Positions 36,969-46,001 are shown, counted from the first letter of the stretch. The stretch is DNA of 64,000 nucleotides from Nocardia flavorosea (GCF_015477805.1 NZ_JADLQL010000003.1:124001-188000), one strand, 5' to 3'. Notes: generated by a model from the letters alone, not told the origin. Numbers and translations: made by a program.

Positions 36969-38351
36969 ATGGGACGTTTGTTCGGCACCGACGGCGTACG
37001 CGGGCGGGCCAATGATTCGTTGAGCCCGGAGCTCGCGCTGCGCCTGGCGGGTGCGGCGGCGCAGGTTCTGGGTACCGAGGTCCGGTCCGGTCACCGCAAG
37101 GTCGCGGTGGTGGGGCGGGATCCGCGCGCGAGCGGGGAGATGCTGGAGGCCGCCGTCACCGCGGGGCTGACCGCCGCCGGAATGGATGTGTTACCCGCCG
37201 GCGTGCTGCCGACCCCCGCGGTCGCCTACCTGACCGCTCTGTACGACGCGAGCCTGGGCGTGATGATCTCGGCCTCGCACAATCCCATGCCCGACAACGG
37301 GATCAAGATTTTCGCCGCGGGCGGGCACAAGCTCGACGATGCCGTCGAGGACCGTATCGAGGCCGTGGCCGCCTCCGGTGATTTCGCCCGGCCGACCGGC
37401 GCGGCCATCGGCCGGGTGCTCGCCGCGCCGGGGTCGCGGCATCCCGGATTCGATATGCCCGAATTCAGTCTCGAAGGCACCCATGAGCGCTATATCGAGC
37501 ATCTCGTCGAGGTCACCGGCCGGGACCTGAACGGGCTGACCGTCGTCGTGGACTGCGCTCACGGCGCCGCGTCGGAAGTCGGTCCGGCCGCCTACCGGGA
37601 AGCCGGCGCGCAGGTCATCGCCATCAACGCCGAACCCGACGGCCTCAATATCAACGACGGTGTGGGTTCGACCCATATCGAGCAGGTGCAGCGCGCGGTC
37701 CGCGAACACGGTGCCGATCTGGGCCTGGCCCACGACGGCGACGCCGACCGCTGCCTGGCCGTGGACGCCGCCGGTGCGGTCGTCGACGGTGACGCCATCA
37801 TGGCGATCCTCGCCCTCGGTATGCAGGAGGCCGGAACGCTGGCCGAGAACACCCTGGTCGCCACCGTGATGAGCAATCTGGGCCTGCATATCGCCATGCG
37901 CAACGCCGGAATCACCGTGCGCACCACCGGTGTCGGCGACCGCTACGTGCTCGAGGAACTCCGCAGCGGCGGGTTCACGCTCGGCGGCGAACAATCCGGC
38001 CACGTGGTCTTCCCGCGATTCGGCACCACCGGCGACGGTGTCCTCACCGGCCTGCAATTGATGGCGCGGATGGCCGCGACCGGAAAACCGCTGGCGGAGT
38101 TGGCCAATGTGGTGCAGAAGGTGCCGCAGGTGCTGGTGAACGTACCCGTTACCGACAAAGCGGCCGCTACCGGGGCCGCAGACGTACGCGCCGCGGTGCA
38201 GGAGGCCGAACGCGTACTCGGCGACTCCGGGCGGATCCTGTTACGTCCGAGCGGCACCGAGGAACTGGTGCGGGTAATGGTCGAGGCCACCGACCCCGCG
38301 CAGGCCGAGGAAATCGCCGACGATATCGCCAAACGCGTAGCGGCGGTGTAG
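36969..38351 (+). CDS. glmM: Phosphoglucosamine mutase
   Basis: A 460-aa enzyme converting glucosamine 6-phosphate to glucosamine 1-phosphate for peptidoglycan. It starts [12 protein letters not shown]. The phosphoserine loop is ISASHNP (about 98-104), the metal loop is HDGDADRC (about 255-262), and GEQSGH (about 340) and the C-terminal [12 protein letters not shown] phosphate loop are present. GAGGGGCAAG precedes the ATG. It follows the rpsI terminator in the same order as M. tuberculosis Rv3442c-Rv3441c. GlmS and GlmU, the steps before and after, are also in this window. Confidence 0.97.
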   Translation: MGRLFGTDGVRGRANDSLSPELALRLAGAAAQVLGTEVRSGHRKVAVVGRDPRASGEMLEAAVTAGLTAAGMDVLPAGVLPTPAVAYLTALYDASLGVMISASHNPMPDNGIKIFAAGGHKLDDAVEDRIEAVAASGDFARPTGAAIGRVLAAPGSRHPGFDMPEFSLEGTHERYIEHLVEVTGRDLNGLTVVVDCAHGAASEVGPAAYREAGAQVIAINAEPDGLNINDGVGSTHIEQVQRAVREHGADLGLAHDGDADRCLAVDAAGAVVDGDAIMAILALGMQEAGTLAENTLVATVMSNLGLHIAMRNAGITVRTTGVGDRYVLEELRSGGFTLGGEQSGHVVFPRFGTTGDGVLTGLQLMARMAATGKPLAELANVVQKVPQVLVNVPVTDKAAATGAADVRAAVQEAERVLGDSGRILLRPSGTEELVRVMVEATDPAQAEEIADDIAKRVAAV

Positions 38352-38360
38352 CTTCGGCCC

Positions 38361-38831
38361 TCAGCGTAGGGTCCAGAGGAAACCGCTGAAGAGCACCAGG
38401 AATCCACCGATCTCGCCCACAACGAGCGCGGTCATGGTGACCCTGAGCTGCACACCGATATCGCCATGGAACTGGTTGGTGGTGTCGCGGCGGTATCCGT
38501 GCCACGCATAGGTGGCGATGGCGCCTGCGAAGAACGCGAGGACGATTGCGGCGGCGACCAGGTTCACCACGGTCGGCCACCCGCTGAGCTCGGTGAACAC
38601 GGCCAGCAGCAGCCCTGCGAACGAGTACATCAGGGCGGCGCGGTGCGCGATATCGACGTATACGTGCGCCGCGCCCTCCGGTGAGGTTCGGATGCCGTGA
38701 TACTTCCACGTACCCAATACCAGGGCCGACAGGAAAATAAGGCCCGTCGCGACCAGGGCGAATAGAGTATCCGCGCCGAGCTGCGCCGAGAGCGTGCCCG
38801 GTGCGGCGAATAGTTCGACGGTGTTCTGCAT
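38361..38831 (-). CDS. Four-helix integral membrane protein of unknown function
   Basis: A 156-aa protein with four predicted transmembrane helices: around 20-40 (LFALVATGLIFLSALVLGTW), 65-85 (AALMYSFAGLLLAVF), 90-112 (VVNLVAAAIVLAFFAGAIATYAW) and 130-153. AGGAG precedes the ATG. Histidines between the helices (KYHGIR, DIAHRA, AWHGYR, NQFHGD) are regularly placed and could bind haem or metal, but I recognise no family. It converges on glmM, its stop 10 bp from the glmM stop. Confidence 0.75.
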   Translation of the reverse strand: MQNTVELFAAPGTLSAQLGADTLFALVATGLIFLSALVLGTWKYHGIRTSPEGAAHVYVDIAHRAALMYSFAGLLLAVFTELSGWPTVVNLVAAAIVLAFFAGAIATYAWHGYRRDTTNQFHGDIGVQLRVTMTALVVGEIGGFLVLFSGFLWTLR

Positions 38832-39283
38832 ACCACTCCTGACCTGCCCATGAACCGATCCTGTGCCCCTCATCTTGCCTGCGCACCTTCCGGCTACCTC
38901 GGCGCACCCGTCGCACCAGTGAGCGGCGCGGTACTCCGTTCCGACGCCCGGCCGCTACACGCATGGCGAGTGGCCGCTGTCCCGACGGCATCAAGACACC
39001 GGGGCGCAGCAACTTCGCTTGAACCGGAGGGGGAGTCGGTCGGTCCCGAGATTCGGAAGGGGTACGCGCGCCCGTGCTCATGGTGTGTGCCGGCCCGGTT
39101 CGGTATCGGAGCGATGAGCGCGCTGTATGGCACGCGAAGCCCTCAGCGGGACCGGCGGTTCGGGGTCGACCCTGAGCCCTGGGTCCCCGGATCTCAGGGT
39201 GAGTATCGGTATCGCTACCGATGCGCGCCTGCGCCACTGCGTGGACAGTGGAGTGTGTAGTCCCCGTTATCGAAAGGACCGCC
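38832..39283. other. 452-bp gene-free stretch
   Basis: Frames of 80-136 codons exist on both strands but lack ribosome binding sites and recognisable protein features. The right end should contain the promoter for the PspC gene and the left end that of the four-helix membrane protein. I see nothing else in it. Confidence 0.5.
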
Positions 39284-39475
39284 ATGACCGCCCCCACGCG
39301 CCGCTTCACACGCTCCACCACCGACAAGTGGGTCGGCGGTGTCTGCGGCGGTATCGCCGAATACTTCGGCTGGAGCTCCGGGATCGTTCGCCTGCTCTTC
39401 GTCGTATCCTGTGTCCTCCCGGGCCCGCAGTTCGTGATCTACCTGGTGCTGTGGTTGCTGATGCCCAAACGCTGA
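39284..39475 (+). CDS. PspC-domain small membrane protein
   Basis: A 63-aa protein covering a whole PspC domain: RRFTRSTTDKWVGGVCGGIAEYFGW, then one hydrophobic helix (VRLLFVVSCVLPGPQFVIYLVLWLLMP). PspC proteins sense envelope stress in the phage-shock system; stand-alone mini-PspC proteins are common in Actinobacteria. GAAAGG precedes the ATG. A terminator follows at once, so it is monocistronic. Confidence 0.92.
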   Translation: MTAPTRRFTRSTTDKWVGGVCGGIAEYFGWSSGIVRLLFVVSCVLPGPQFVIYLVLWLLMPKR

Positions 39476-39516
39476 TCGCACGTCGGAACCCCTCGGCTGT
39501 CCGTTAGCCGCCGCCA

Positions 39517-39544
39517 AGCCCCGTTCCCGTATGGGAGCGGGGCT
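39517..39544 (+). terminator. Terminator after the PspC gene
   Basis: AGCCCCGTTCCC pairs with GGGAGCGGGGCT (12 bp with one G-T pair) around a GTAT loop, 42 bp after the stop. Confidence 0.85.
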
Positions 39545-39676
39545 GTGCTGTATTCCGCGCGGATTCGGGACCGTGCCGCGACTACGGCGGGATCCGGGGG
39601 CTGCGTTCCGGTGCCCGAGATGGAAAGATAGGCCGAAACTCGTAGCGCCGCCGATATATGGAACTCAGGAGGACCC

Positions 39677-39985
39677 ATGCCCGTATCCGGAGAGTTCCCA
39701 GGTCTCGGAATGCCGAGCTTCGACACCACCTCATCGCTGGACAGCCTGGGCCCGGTCGAGATGGAAAGCCCCACCCAAGACCTCGACGGCGACGGCATCC
39801 TCGACACCTTCACCACCACCAACTCGGACTCGATGAGCGTCTGGACCGACTCCGACCTCGACGGCTACGCCGACCAGCTCAGCGTGGTGGAAAACGACGG
39901 CGACTACGCGGCCTGGGAATACCACCGCAACCCGGACGGGACGGGCGAATGGCGGCAGACGGACCAGGGGACAGTGGGGGAGTAA
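39677..39985 (+). CDS. Small acidic protein with Asp-rich calcium-binding-type loops (DUF6802-like)
   Basis: A 102-aa protein. It contains two Asp-rich loops of the DxDxDG type, DLDGDGILDT (about 35-44) and DSDLDGYADQ (about 58-67), followed by an aromatic segment (YAAWEYHRNPDGTGEW). There is no signal peptide or membrane segment. AGGAGG precedes the ATG. It resembles mycolata proteins grouped as DUF6802. A similar DLDGDGEPDED loop occurs in the 552-aa protein encoded 450 bp downstream, so the two may belong to one functional region. Confidence 0.75.
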   Translation: MPVSGEFPGLGMPSFDTTSSLDSLGPVEMESPTQDLDGDGILDTFTTTNSDSMSVWTDSDLDGYADQLSVVENDGDYAAWEYHRNPDGTGEWRQTDQGTVGE

Positions 39986-40115
39986 GCACGTTTCGAACGC
40001 CGGGGGCGGACGGGAACCGAACTCCGGGCGGGCGCGTCGAATCAAGTAACAGCAGAGCGCCGCAGGGCCGATCGGGGAGTTCCCGGGAGGGGCGGGCAGG
40101 ACGGAGGGGAGACCC

Positions 40116-40433
40116 ATGAGTACGGGTGATCAACCGGTCGGGATGGATGCCGATGCGCTGGGGGTGATGGGAAACAGCTTTCGTACCAGTGCTGGAGTAA
40201 TCAAGGGTCAAGCGACAAAGATAGCCGGCGATATCATCGAAAAGGCCCATGTAGGTGCCGCGTATGCAAAAGAGGGCGGCGACCTGGAGTCAGGCTTCCG
40301 AGAGATCGAAAAGTGGCTCAATGACTGGGCGGAGGCAACACAGCTCACCGGTGAGGCCATAGGCGATAATATTGTCGAGTTCTCCACTGTCGATGATGAG
40401 AACGCCGGCGAGACCGATAAGGCGGCGAGCTGA
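40116..40433 (+). CDS. Small helical type VII secretion-like (EspC/WXG100-type) protein
   Basis: A 105-aa all-helical protein. It starts MSTGDQPVGMDADALGVMG like EspC/DUF2580-type substrates (residues about 9-30, DADALGVMGNSFRTSAGVIKG), has a turn near the middle and a Trp-rich second helix (FREIEKWLNDWAEATQ). Size, two-helix pattern and lack of a signal peptide suit an ESX substrate or chaperone-partner, but a canonical WXG is absent. GGAGGGGAG precedes the ATG. Its stop is 5 bp before the next gene, so they are cotranscribed. The codon use from here to about 41260 is visibly less GC-biased than in neighbours. Confidence 0.7.
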   Translation: MSTGDQPVGMDADALGVMGNSFRTSAGVIKGQATKIAGDIIEKAHVGAAYAKEGGDLESGFREIEKWLNDWAEATQLTGEAIGDNIVEFSTVDDENAGETDKAAS

Positions 40434-40438
40434 CTCCT

Positions 40439-42097
40439 ATGCCTATTGATAGTGATACGTGTGTAGCTTTCCCAACCCCTGAACCGACTTGGTCGGTCGC
40501 CGATATACTCGTGGAGGGTTCGAAGGCTCTACTGTATTTCGAGTACTTCGGTCCTCGTTACGACCGTTGGGTCGGAAACCCGCCCCTGTTCATAAAAAGC
40601 TATCCACAGCTACATGAGCTATTTTACGCCCAGAATGGGTTGGACGATGAAAAATTCCGAACTTTGTCGGGTGTTCTGGCCGATGTCCTCGGGAACGCGA
40701 GAGCGCAACATGACGAATTGAATCGTCTAGCTCAGAACTTGCCATCGATTTGGTCCGGTGAGAGTGCGGCGAACGCGTCGAACATGATCGCAGACCAGTT
40801 GAACTTTTCGAGTCGTGATATCGGGGTCGTCCAAAAGATTAATGAGCAGCTGGAGAGGACCACTGACGCGCTGCGTCGGACGGTCCTTCCAAAAGTGGAG
40901 ATGCTGCCCGAGATACTGGATACCCCGGAGTATGTTACGCATGACTATAAATTACCGGAGGATGTCGACTCAATAATTTCGGCAGCGCAAGGAATCGGGT
41001 GGACGAACAGTACGGAGAATTCTCTGCTGAGTAAGGTTCAGAGAATCTTCCCGGAACTCGACAATGGGACGCTTTTTCTTGTTCCCGGTTTGGGCGGCGA
41101 CATCGAAGACCACTGTCGGGACTGGCTCGAAAAGTTCAGATTGAACTATGAAGAAAAGTTGAAGCACTTCGTCGATACCTGTACCACGGTGAATGAGGGG
41201 GTGCGGGGTCAATATCAGTTGATTATCGATCTGATGGGTGACCTGTCAGAGGATGCGTATCCCTGTCCTCGGGGAACGCAGGAGACTCCGGGGACACCTC
41301 AGGCGCCGGCAGGTACTCCCTCGGGTACGCCTTCGGGAACCCCCTCAGGTGTGCCTTCCGGCGCGCCGACGGGCACCGATCCCAGCACGCCAGGAGTTCC
41401 CGGAACCACACCCAGCACCGAAAATCCTTTGACGGCCCTGACTGAGTTGGGCACCCAGCTCGCCGCGTCGGGTGTCGGCAGCCAGTTGGCATCGGGGCTG
41501 AGTCAATTGGCGACATCGGCGAATGAACAGATAACGAGCACGCTGGAACAGCTACGCGAGCAAGCGGAGCAAGCGGTTGATCTCGATGGCGATGGGGAGC
41601 CGGACGAGGACGCGAACGGCGACGGAAAACCGGACGACCCGAGCGAACCCGATGAAGACGACCAGGATAAAGGCATCGAGTTGAATGGCAAGGAATACAA
41701 ACTCGAAGTGGCGCCCGACGGCCGGCTGAGGCTTGTGGTGAGCGGTGAGGACGGCGAACCGCAGAACTACAAGATAGAGATCGGCGCGGACGGCAAGCCG
41801 ACCCTGGTCCCCGAAGAATCACCCGGTGAATCCGACTCCGAATCCGGCGAGCCCGATACCGAGAATCCGGTCGGCACAGGCACACCGCCCGGTACCCCCG
41901 GCGTCCCCAAGGGGACGAAGGAGGAAGACGGTGAACACCAGCCGCAAGACTATCCCGCTCCTGTCGAGGAGGAAGCTCCTCCGCCCGCTGACGAACCGGT
42001 GACCGAAAGCGACGAGGAGAGCGCCGTGGCACCACCTCCGCCACCACCTCCTCCGGTGGACACCGGTGCTCAATTGGCCGAGGCCGGTCCGCTGTGA
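40439..42097 (+). CDS. Large putative type VII secretion substrate with WXG-like helical domain and acidic repeat tail
   Basis: A 552-aa protein. Residues about 1-270 are helical and include a WSG turn (IWSGESAAN, Trp105) like the WXG motif. Residues about 285-330 are Gly/Thr/Pro/Ser repeats (GTPSG, GVPSG). A helical stretch (about 330-380) and acidic DLDGDGEPDEDANGDGKPDD-type Asp loops (about 381-400, possible Ca binding) follow. A small beta-rich domain (NGKEYKLEVAPDGRLRLVV, then KIEIGADGKPTLV) and a Pro/Glu-rich tail end the protein. There is no signal peptide. With its small partner upstream it fits an ESX-secreted effector or surface protein. No toxin domain is recognised. The first 800 bp are relatively AT-rich, hinting at acquisition. 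Confidence 0.65.
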   Translation: MPIDSDTCVAFPTPEPTWSVADILVEGSKALLYFEYFGPRYDRWVGNPPLFIKSYPQLHELFYAQNGLDDEKFRTLSGVLADVLGNARAQHDELNRLAQNLPSIWSGESAANASNMIADQLNFSSRDIGVVQKINEQLERTTDALRRTVLPKVEMLPEILDTPEYVTHDYKLPEDVDSIISAAQGIGWTNSTENSLLSKVQRIFPELDNGTLFLVPGLGGDIEDHCRDWLEKFRLNYEEKLKHFVDTCTTVNEGVRGQYQLIIDLMGDLSEDAYPCPRGTQETPGTPQAPAGTPSGTPSGTPSGVPSGAPTGTDPSTPGVPGTTPSTENPLTALTELGTQLAASGVGSQLASGLSQLATSANEQITSTLEQLREQAEQAVDLDGDGEPDEDANGDGKPDDPSEPDEDDQDKGIELNGKEYKLEVAPDGRLRLVVSGEDGEPQNYKIEIGADGKPTLVPEESPGESDSESGEPDTENPVGTGTPPGTPGVPKGTKEEDGEHQPQDYPAPVEEEAPPPADEPVTESDEESAVAPPPPPPPPVDTGAQLAEAGPL

Positions 42098-42151
42098 TCC
42101 GGCGGTCGCAGCCGCCATCGTGGCGTCATACCGTTCGAGGAGGATCGAAAC

Positions 42152-42544
42152 ATGGTTTTTCGGGACGTCGATGAGATCGCCGAAGATGTGTATCGACGGA
42201 GTCAGGCCCGGCTCAGTGAATTACGCGCGGCAAACCAGCGGATGGCTGCGGAAATCCGGGCGCTGAGCGAGCAAACGGCCGCAAACATACGCCAGGCTGT
42301 CGAGCAGGCCGAGAAAGAAGCGCAAAAGGCGGCACGCAGCCCCGAGGAGCAGACGGCGGCACCCGCGGCTGAGCGTTCTGCGCCGGCCGAAACAAATCGA
42401 GCGGTTGCCGGTAACCTGTACGAACAACGGGAAGCGATCGCTCGTTCGGTGGCGGCTCGTCGTGCGGGAACCGTTGTTACTCCGATCGACGATGACGGTG
42501 ACGACGAGGCCGAGTACTACCGGCGAAGGAGCTGGTTGGTCTGA
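42152..42544 (+). CDS. Coiled-coil protein in the type VII-like gene trio (YbaB/EspL-like?)
   Basis: A 130-aa protein. The N-terminal 75 residues are a long amphipathic coiled coil (DEIAEDVYRRSQARLSELRAANQRMAAEIRAL). An Ala/Glu-rich linker and a C-terminal tail ending DDDGDDEAEYYRRRSWLV follow. Length and organisation recall the YbaB/EbfC-like proteins (EspL) encoded beside ESX substrates, but sequence identity cannot be judged here. It lies 54 bp after the large putative substrate, on the same strand, so it is probably part of the same unit. Confidence 0.55.
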   Translation: MVFRDVDEIAEDVYRRSQARLSELRAANQRMAAEIRALSEQTAANIRQAVEQAEKEAQKAARSPEEQTAAPAAERSAPAETNRAVAGNLYEQREAIARSVAARRAGTVVTPIDDDGDDEAEYYRRRSWLV

Positions 42545-42918
42545 GCCACATGCGATGATCCGGATCCGTTCTGTCACCCTTGTCCGCGCCTCCGAACCCG
42601 CGAATTCACGGTGGTCGGACCCCGCGGTCCGCATCTGTTCGGACGCTACGTCGGCTGCTGACCGAGGCCGGAGGTCGTTCGTCGGCCGGGCGCCGACGGC
42701 GAGTGCTCGACCGGGCCGTCGGAAGCGATGATGTCAGCAACTGCAAGGGCGGCGCGCCGGCGGTCGTGCCGCACAGTTGTCCGAGTTCCTCCCAGGTGAG
42801 GTATTCGGGCAGGTCGGGCCGTTCGACCCCCGGCGTGGATATGCTGCCCATGCTAATCGAGCATGCCGTCTCGGCTGGGGTAATCGGGTTCGATGAGCGG
42901 GTGCTCGCCGGGCGGGCG
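42545..42918. other. 374-bp gene-free stretch containing a Uma2-like remnant
   Basis: No intact gene is supported. The middle holds a short minus-strand piece resembling the start of a Uma2-family protein (listed separately). The rest lacks recognisable features. Confidence 0.5.
42777..42851 (-). pseudogene. Possible Uma2-family endonuclease remnant (N-terminal fragment)
   Basis: From an ATG at 42851 the minus strand reads MGSISTPG...DLPEYLTWEELGQL, close to the start of Uma2-family proteins (typical 'DLPEFLTWEELEQLPEEI'). Similarity stops after about 25 residues, and no frame continues the PD-(D/E)XK domain. I read it as a degraded leftover; the match is short and could be chance. Confidence 0.35.
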
Positions 42919-43803
42919 TTATTTGCGGAGTGTGCGGACCAGTTTGCCCACCGTTGCCGGGTCGGGCGTGGCGGCGGCTTGCCGGGTTTCCTCCTGGTCG
43001 TGGAGGGCGGCCGAGGGGTCGATGACGTGGGTGTGGCGGATCGAGGTCTCCGGATCGGCGAAGGCGGCGTAGGTCTTGTCGCCGAGGAGGGTGTGCAGCA
43101 GGTAGCCCGTGAGCAGGGCACGGACGGCGCGGGCGGTTTTCGGTTCGTGTTTGCCGCCGCCGAGCGCGGCGAGCAGGCGGCGGCCCTCGGCGAGGCCGTT
43201 GGGGCCGGCGCCTTCGAGGGTGCGCAGGACCACCGGCCCCGACCAGGCCGCGGCCAACGGGACCGCGTTGGAGGTGAGGGAGTCGATATCGGCGACCCCG
43301 GCCAGGATCAGGGCGGGCGTATCGATATCGCGGGCCACCGATTCGGCGGGCGGTGCGGTGGGGGCCGGGAACAGTGGCGTGACCGCGGCGACGCGGCGCT
43401 GGGCGGCGGCGAGGACGGCGGCGCCCGCGCCCATACCGTGGCCGGCGAGGGCCAGGCGCTGGGGATGGACGGTGACGGTGCCGTCGCCGAGGCGGACGCC
43501 GGTGCAGATATCGAGGGTGGTGAGCAGATCGGTGGCCAGGTTCAGGTGGGAGGCCAGCGGGCCGCGTTCGGTATCCGGCGCGGCGGCGACGATGCCCCAG
43601 GACGCGAGATGTTCCAGCAGCGTGCCGTAGTTACCGGCACCGTTGAGCCAGCCGTGGCCGAAGGCGACAGCCGGTAGGTCGCGGCCGCTCTCGGGCGTGT
43701 ACACCACCCCGGGCTGGCCCGCGATGGCCAGGTTCCCGCGGAGCACCCGGTGCGGGCCGCGGCTGGTCAGAGTGCTCAGAAGTGATTTCACAGACGCCGA
43801 CAC
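42919..43803 (-). CDS. Alpha/beta-hydrolase-fold protein lacking the nucleophile serine
   Basis: A 294-aa alpha/beta-hydrolase (dienelactone hydrolase/PET-hydrolase-like). Strand-turn blocks are RDLPAVAFGHGWLNGAGNY (oxyanion region), WGIVAAAPDTERG and DIDTPALILAGVADIDSL. The nucleophile elbow, expected as GHSMG, reads GHGMG (about 121-125), so Ser is replaced by Gly and hydrolase activity is unlikely. The start is uncertain: GTG at 43803 lacks a good ribosome binding site. It is divergent from glmS with 36 bp between the starts, the same neighbourhood as conserved hypothetical genes beside glmS in mycobacteria. Confidence 0.75.
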   Translation of the reverse strand: MSASVKSLLSTLTSRGPHRVLRGNLAIAGQPGVVYTPESGRDLPAVAFGHGWLNGAGNYGTLLEHLASWGIVAAAPDTERGPLASHLNLATDLLTTLDICTGVRLGDGTVTVHPQRLALAGHGMGAGAAVLAAAQRRVAAVTPLFPAPTAPPAESVARDIDTPALILAGVADIDSLTSNAVPLAAAWSGPVVLRTLEGAGPNGLAEGRRLLAALGGGKHEPKTARAVRALLTGYLLHTLLGDKTYAAFADPETSIRHTHVIDPSAALHDQEETRQAAATPDPATVGKLVRTLRK

Positions 43804-43839
43804 GACGAGAAGGCTAGCCGATAAGTACGCTGGGGAGCC

Positions 43840-45723
43840 ATGTGCGGAATCGTGGGGTACGTCGGGTACCGGGACGCGTTGGGCGTCGTCGTCGCTGCCT
43901 TGCGCCGCATGGAGTACAGAGGTTACGACTCCGCGGGCGTGGCGATCCTCGACGGCACCGGGCAGGCCGCGATCGAGCGGCGCGCCGGTCGGCTGAGCAA
44001 TCTGGAAGAGGCGCTGGACGCCGCGGGCCCGGGCGTGTTCGCCGGGTCCACGGGTATGGGGCATACCCGCTGGGCCACGCACGGCGCGCCGACCGACCGC
44101 AACGCCCACCCGCATCAGGACGCGAGCGGCAGGATCGCGGTCGTGCACAACGGCATCATCGAGAACTTCGTCGAGTTGCGCCGCGAGCTCGAGGACGCCG
44201 GGATCGAACTGCGCAGCGAGACCGATACCGAGGTCGCCGTGCACATGGTGTCGCGGGCCTACGCCGAGGGGCCGACCGCGGGTGATTTCGAGGCCAGTGT
44301 GCTGGCGGTGCTGCGGCGGCTCGAGGGCGCCTTCACGGTGGTGTTCACCCACGCCGACCATCCGGGCACCATCGTGGCGGCCCGGCATTCGACCCCGCTC
44401 GTGGTGGGGGTCGGCGAGAACGAGATGTTCATCGCCTCTGATGTCACCGCCTTCATCGAGCACACCCGCGAGGCCGTCGAGCTCGGTGAGGGTCAGGCGG
44501 TGGTGATCACCGCCGACGGCTACCGCGTCACCGATTTCCACGGCTCCACCGACGGTGTGCATTCCCGGCCGTTCACCATCGACTGGGATCTGGCCGCCGC
44601 CGAGAAGGGCGGCCACGACTATTTCATGCTCAAGGAGATCGAGGAGCAGCCCGGCGCGGTCGCCGATACGCTCATCGGTCATTTCGACCAGACCCCCGGC
44701 CTGGACGGCCGGATCGTGCTGGATGAGCAGCGCCTCTCCGATCAGGAACTCCGCGATGTGGAGAAGGTTTTCGTGGTGGCCTGCGGCAGCGCCTATCACT
44801 CCGGCCTGGTCGCCAAGTACGCCATCGAGCATTGGACCCGGCTTCCCGTGGAAGTGGAGCTGGCCAGCGAATTCCGTTACCGCGACCCGGTGCTGGACCG
44901 CTCCACCCTGGTGGTTGCGGTATCGCAGTCGGGTGAAACCGCGGACACGCTGGAAGCCGTCCGGCATGCCAAGAGCCAGAAGGCGCGGGTTCTGGCGGTC
45001 TGCAATACCAACGGCGCGCAGATTCCCCGCGAATCCGATGCGGTGCTCTACACCCGGGCCGGGCCGGAGATCGGGGTCGCCTCCACCAAGGCGTTCCTCG
45101 CCCAGGTGACGGCGAATCTGCTGGTCGGGTTGGCGTTGGCGCAGGCGCGCGGCACCAAGTACCCCGACGAGGTGGCGCGTGAGTTCGCCGAGCTGGAGGC
45201 CATGCCGAAGCTGGTGGACCGGGTGCTGGAGACGGCCCCGCAGGTGCGGGCTGTCGCCCGGGAATTGGCGCGGGAGCGGACCATCCTGTTCCTCGGTCGG
45301 CACGTCGGTTATCCGGTGGCTCTCGAGGGTGCGCTCAAGCTGAAGGAACTCGCGTATATGCATGCGGAGGGTTTCGCGGCGGGGGAGCTCAAGCACGGTC
45401 CGATCGCGTTGATCGAGGACGGCCTGCCGGTGATCGTGGTCATGCCTTCGCCGAAGGGGCGCGGGGTGCTGCACGCCAAGCTGCTGAGCAATATCCGCGA
45501 GATCCAAGCGCGGGGTGCACGCACTATCGTGATCGCGGAGGAGGGGGACGATCTGGTCCGGCCGTTCGCCGACGATCTGATCGAGATCCCGTCCGCGCCG
45601 ACCCTGTACCAGCCGCTGCTGTCGACGGTTCCGCTGCAGATCTTCGCCGCCGAGGTGGCGCAGGCCCGTGGCTACGACGTGGACAAACCGCGTAACCTCG
45701 CCAAATCGGTCACGGTGGAGTAG
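43840..45723 (+). CDS. glmS: Glutamine-fructose-6-phosphate aminotransferase (isomerizing)
   Basis: A 627-aa GlmS. The N-terminal Ntn glutaminase domain has catalytic Cys2 in MCGIVGYVG, MEYRGYDSAG, and the TRWATHGAP loop (about 73-81). Two SIS sugar-isomerase domains follow, with SQSGETADTLEA (about 365-376) and the C-terminal DKPRNLAKSVTVE. It makes glucosamine 6-phosphate, the first committed amino-sugar step. GGGGAG precedes the ATG. No glmS ribozyme-like sequence is seen in the 36-bp leader. Confidence 0.98.
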   Translation: MCGIVGYVGYRDALGVVVAALRRMEYRGYDSAGVAILDGTGQAAIERRAGRLSNLEEALDAAGPGVFAGSTGMGHTRWATHGAPTDRNAHPHQDASGRIAVVHNGIIENFVELRRELEDAGIELRSETDTEVAVHMVSRAYAEGPTAGDFEASVLAVLRRLEGAFTVVFTHADHPGTIVAARHSTPLVVGVGENEMFIASDVTAFIEHTREAVELGEGQAVVITADGYRVTDFHGSTDGVHSRPFTIDWDLAAAEKGGHDYFMLKEIEEQPGAVADTLIGHFDQTPGLDGRIVLDEQRLSDQELRDVEKVFVVACGSAYHSGLVAKYAIEHWTRLPVEVELASEFRYRDPVLDRSTLVVAVSQSGETADTLEAVRHAKSQKARVLAVCNTNGAQIPRESDAVLYTRAGPEIGVASTKAFLAQVTANLLVGLALAQARGTKYPDEVAREFAELEAMPKLVDRVLETAPQVRAVARELARERTILFLGRHVGYPVALEGALKLKELAYMHAEGFAAGELKHGPIALIEDGLPVIVVMPSPKGRGVLHAKLLSNIREIQARGARTIVIAEEGDDLVRPFADDLIEIPSAPTLYQPLLSTVPLQIFAAEVAQARGYDVDKPRNLAKSVTVE

Positions 45724-46001
45724 GGCCGTCACCAACGGCGCGGGAACGGCCTCGTGCCGAGCGAGCGTCGACCCGCCCGCGCCGGTGGCCTCGGACAGCC
45801 GGGGGCCGGAGACATGCCGCTGCCCAGCCGGACGCCGACCGCAACCCGGCGGTAGCCGTGCGGTGGTGGCCGTGCGGGATATATCGGAGGACAGCGGCCG
45901 GATCGGGAAACGTCGCGATGCCCGCGGCTGTTGTCCGCCGGAATCAGGCTCCGGCGGCAGTGCTTCGGGATCTCGACGACAATGTCACCTGGGGGACCCG
46001 G

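Noticed and set aside
43804..45735. Minus-strand frame continuing upstream of the hydrolase-fold gene through glmS
   Set aside because: The extension is the antisense of glmS; only the part 42919-43803 has protein-like features.
45724..45751. Hairpin GGCCGT/ACGGCC after glmS as terminator
   Set aside because: The stem is only 6 bp with a long loop, too weak to call.
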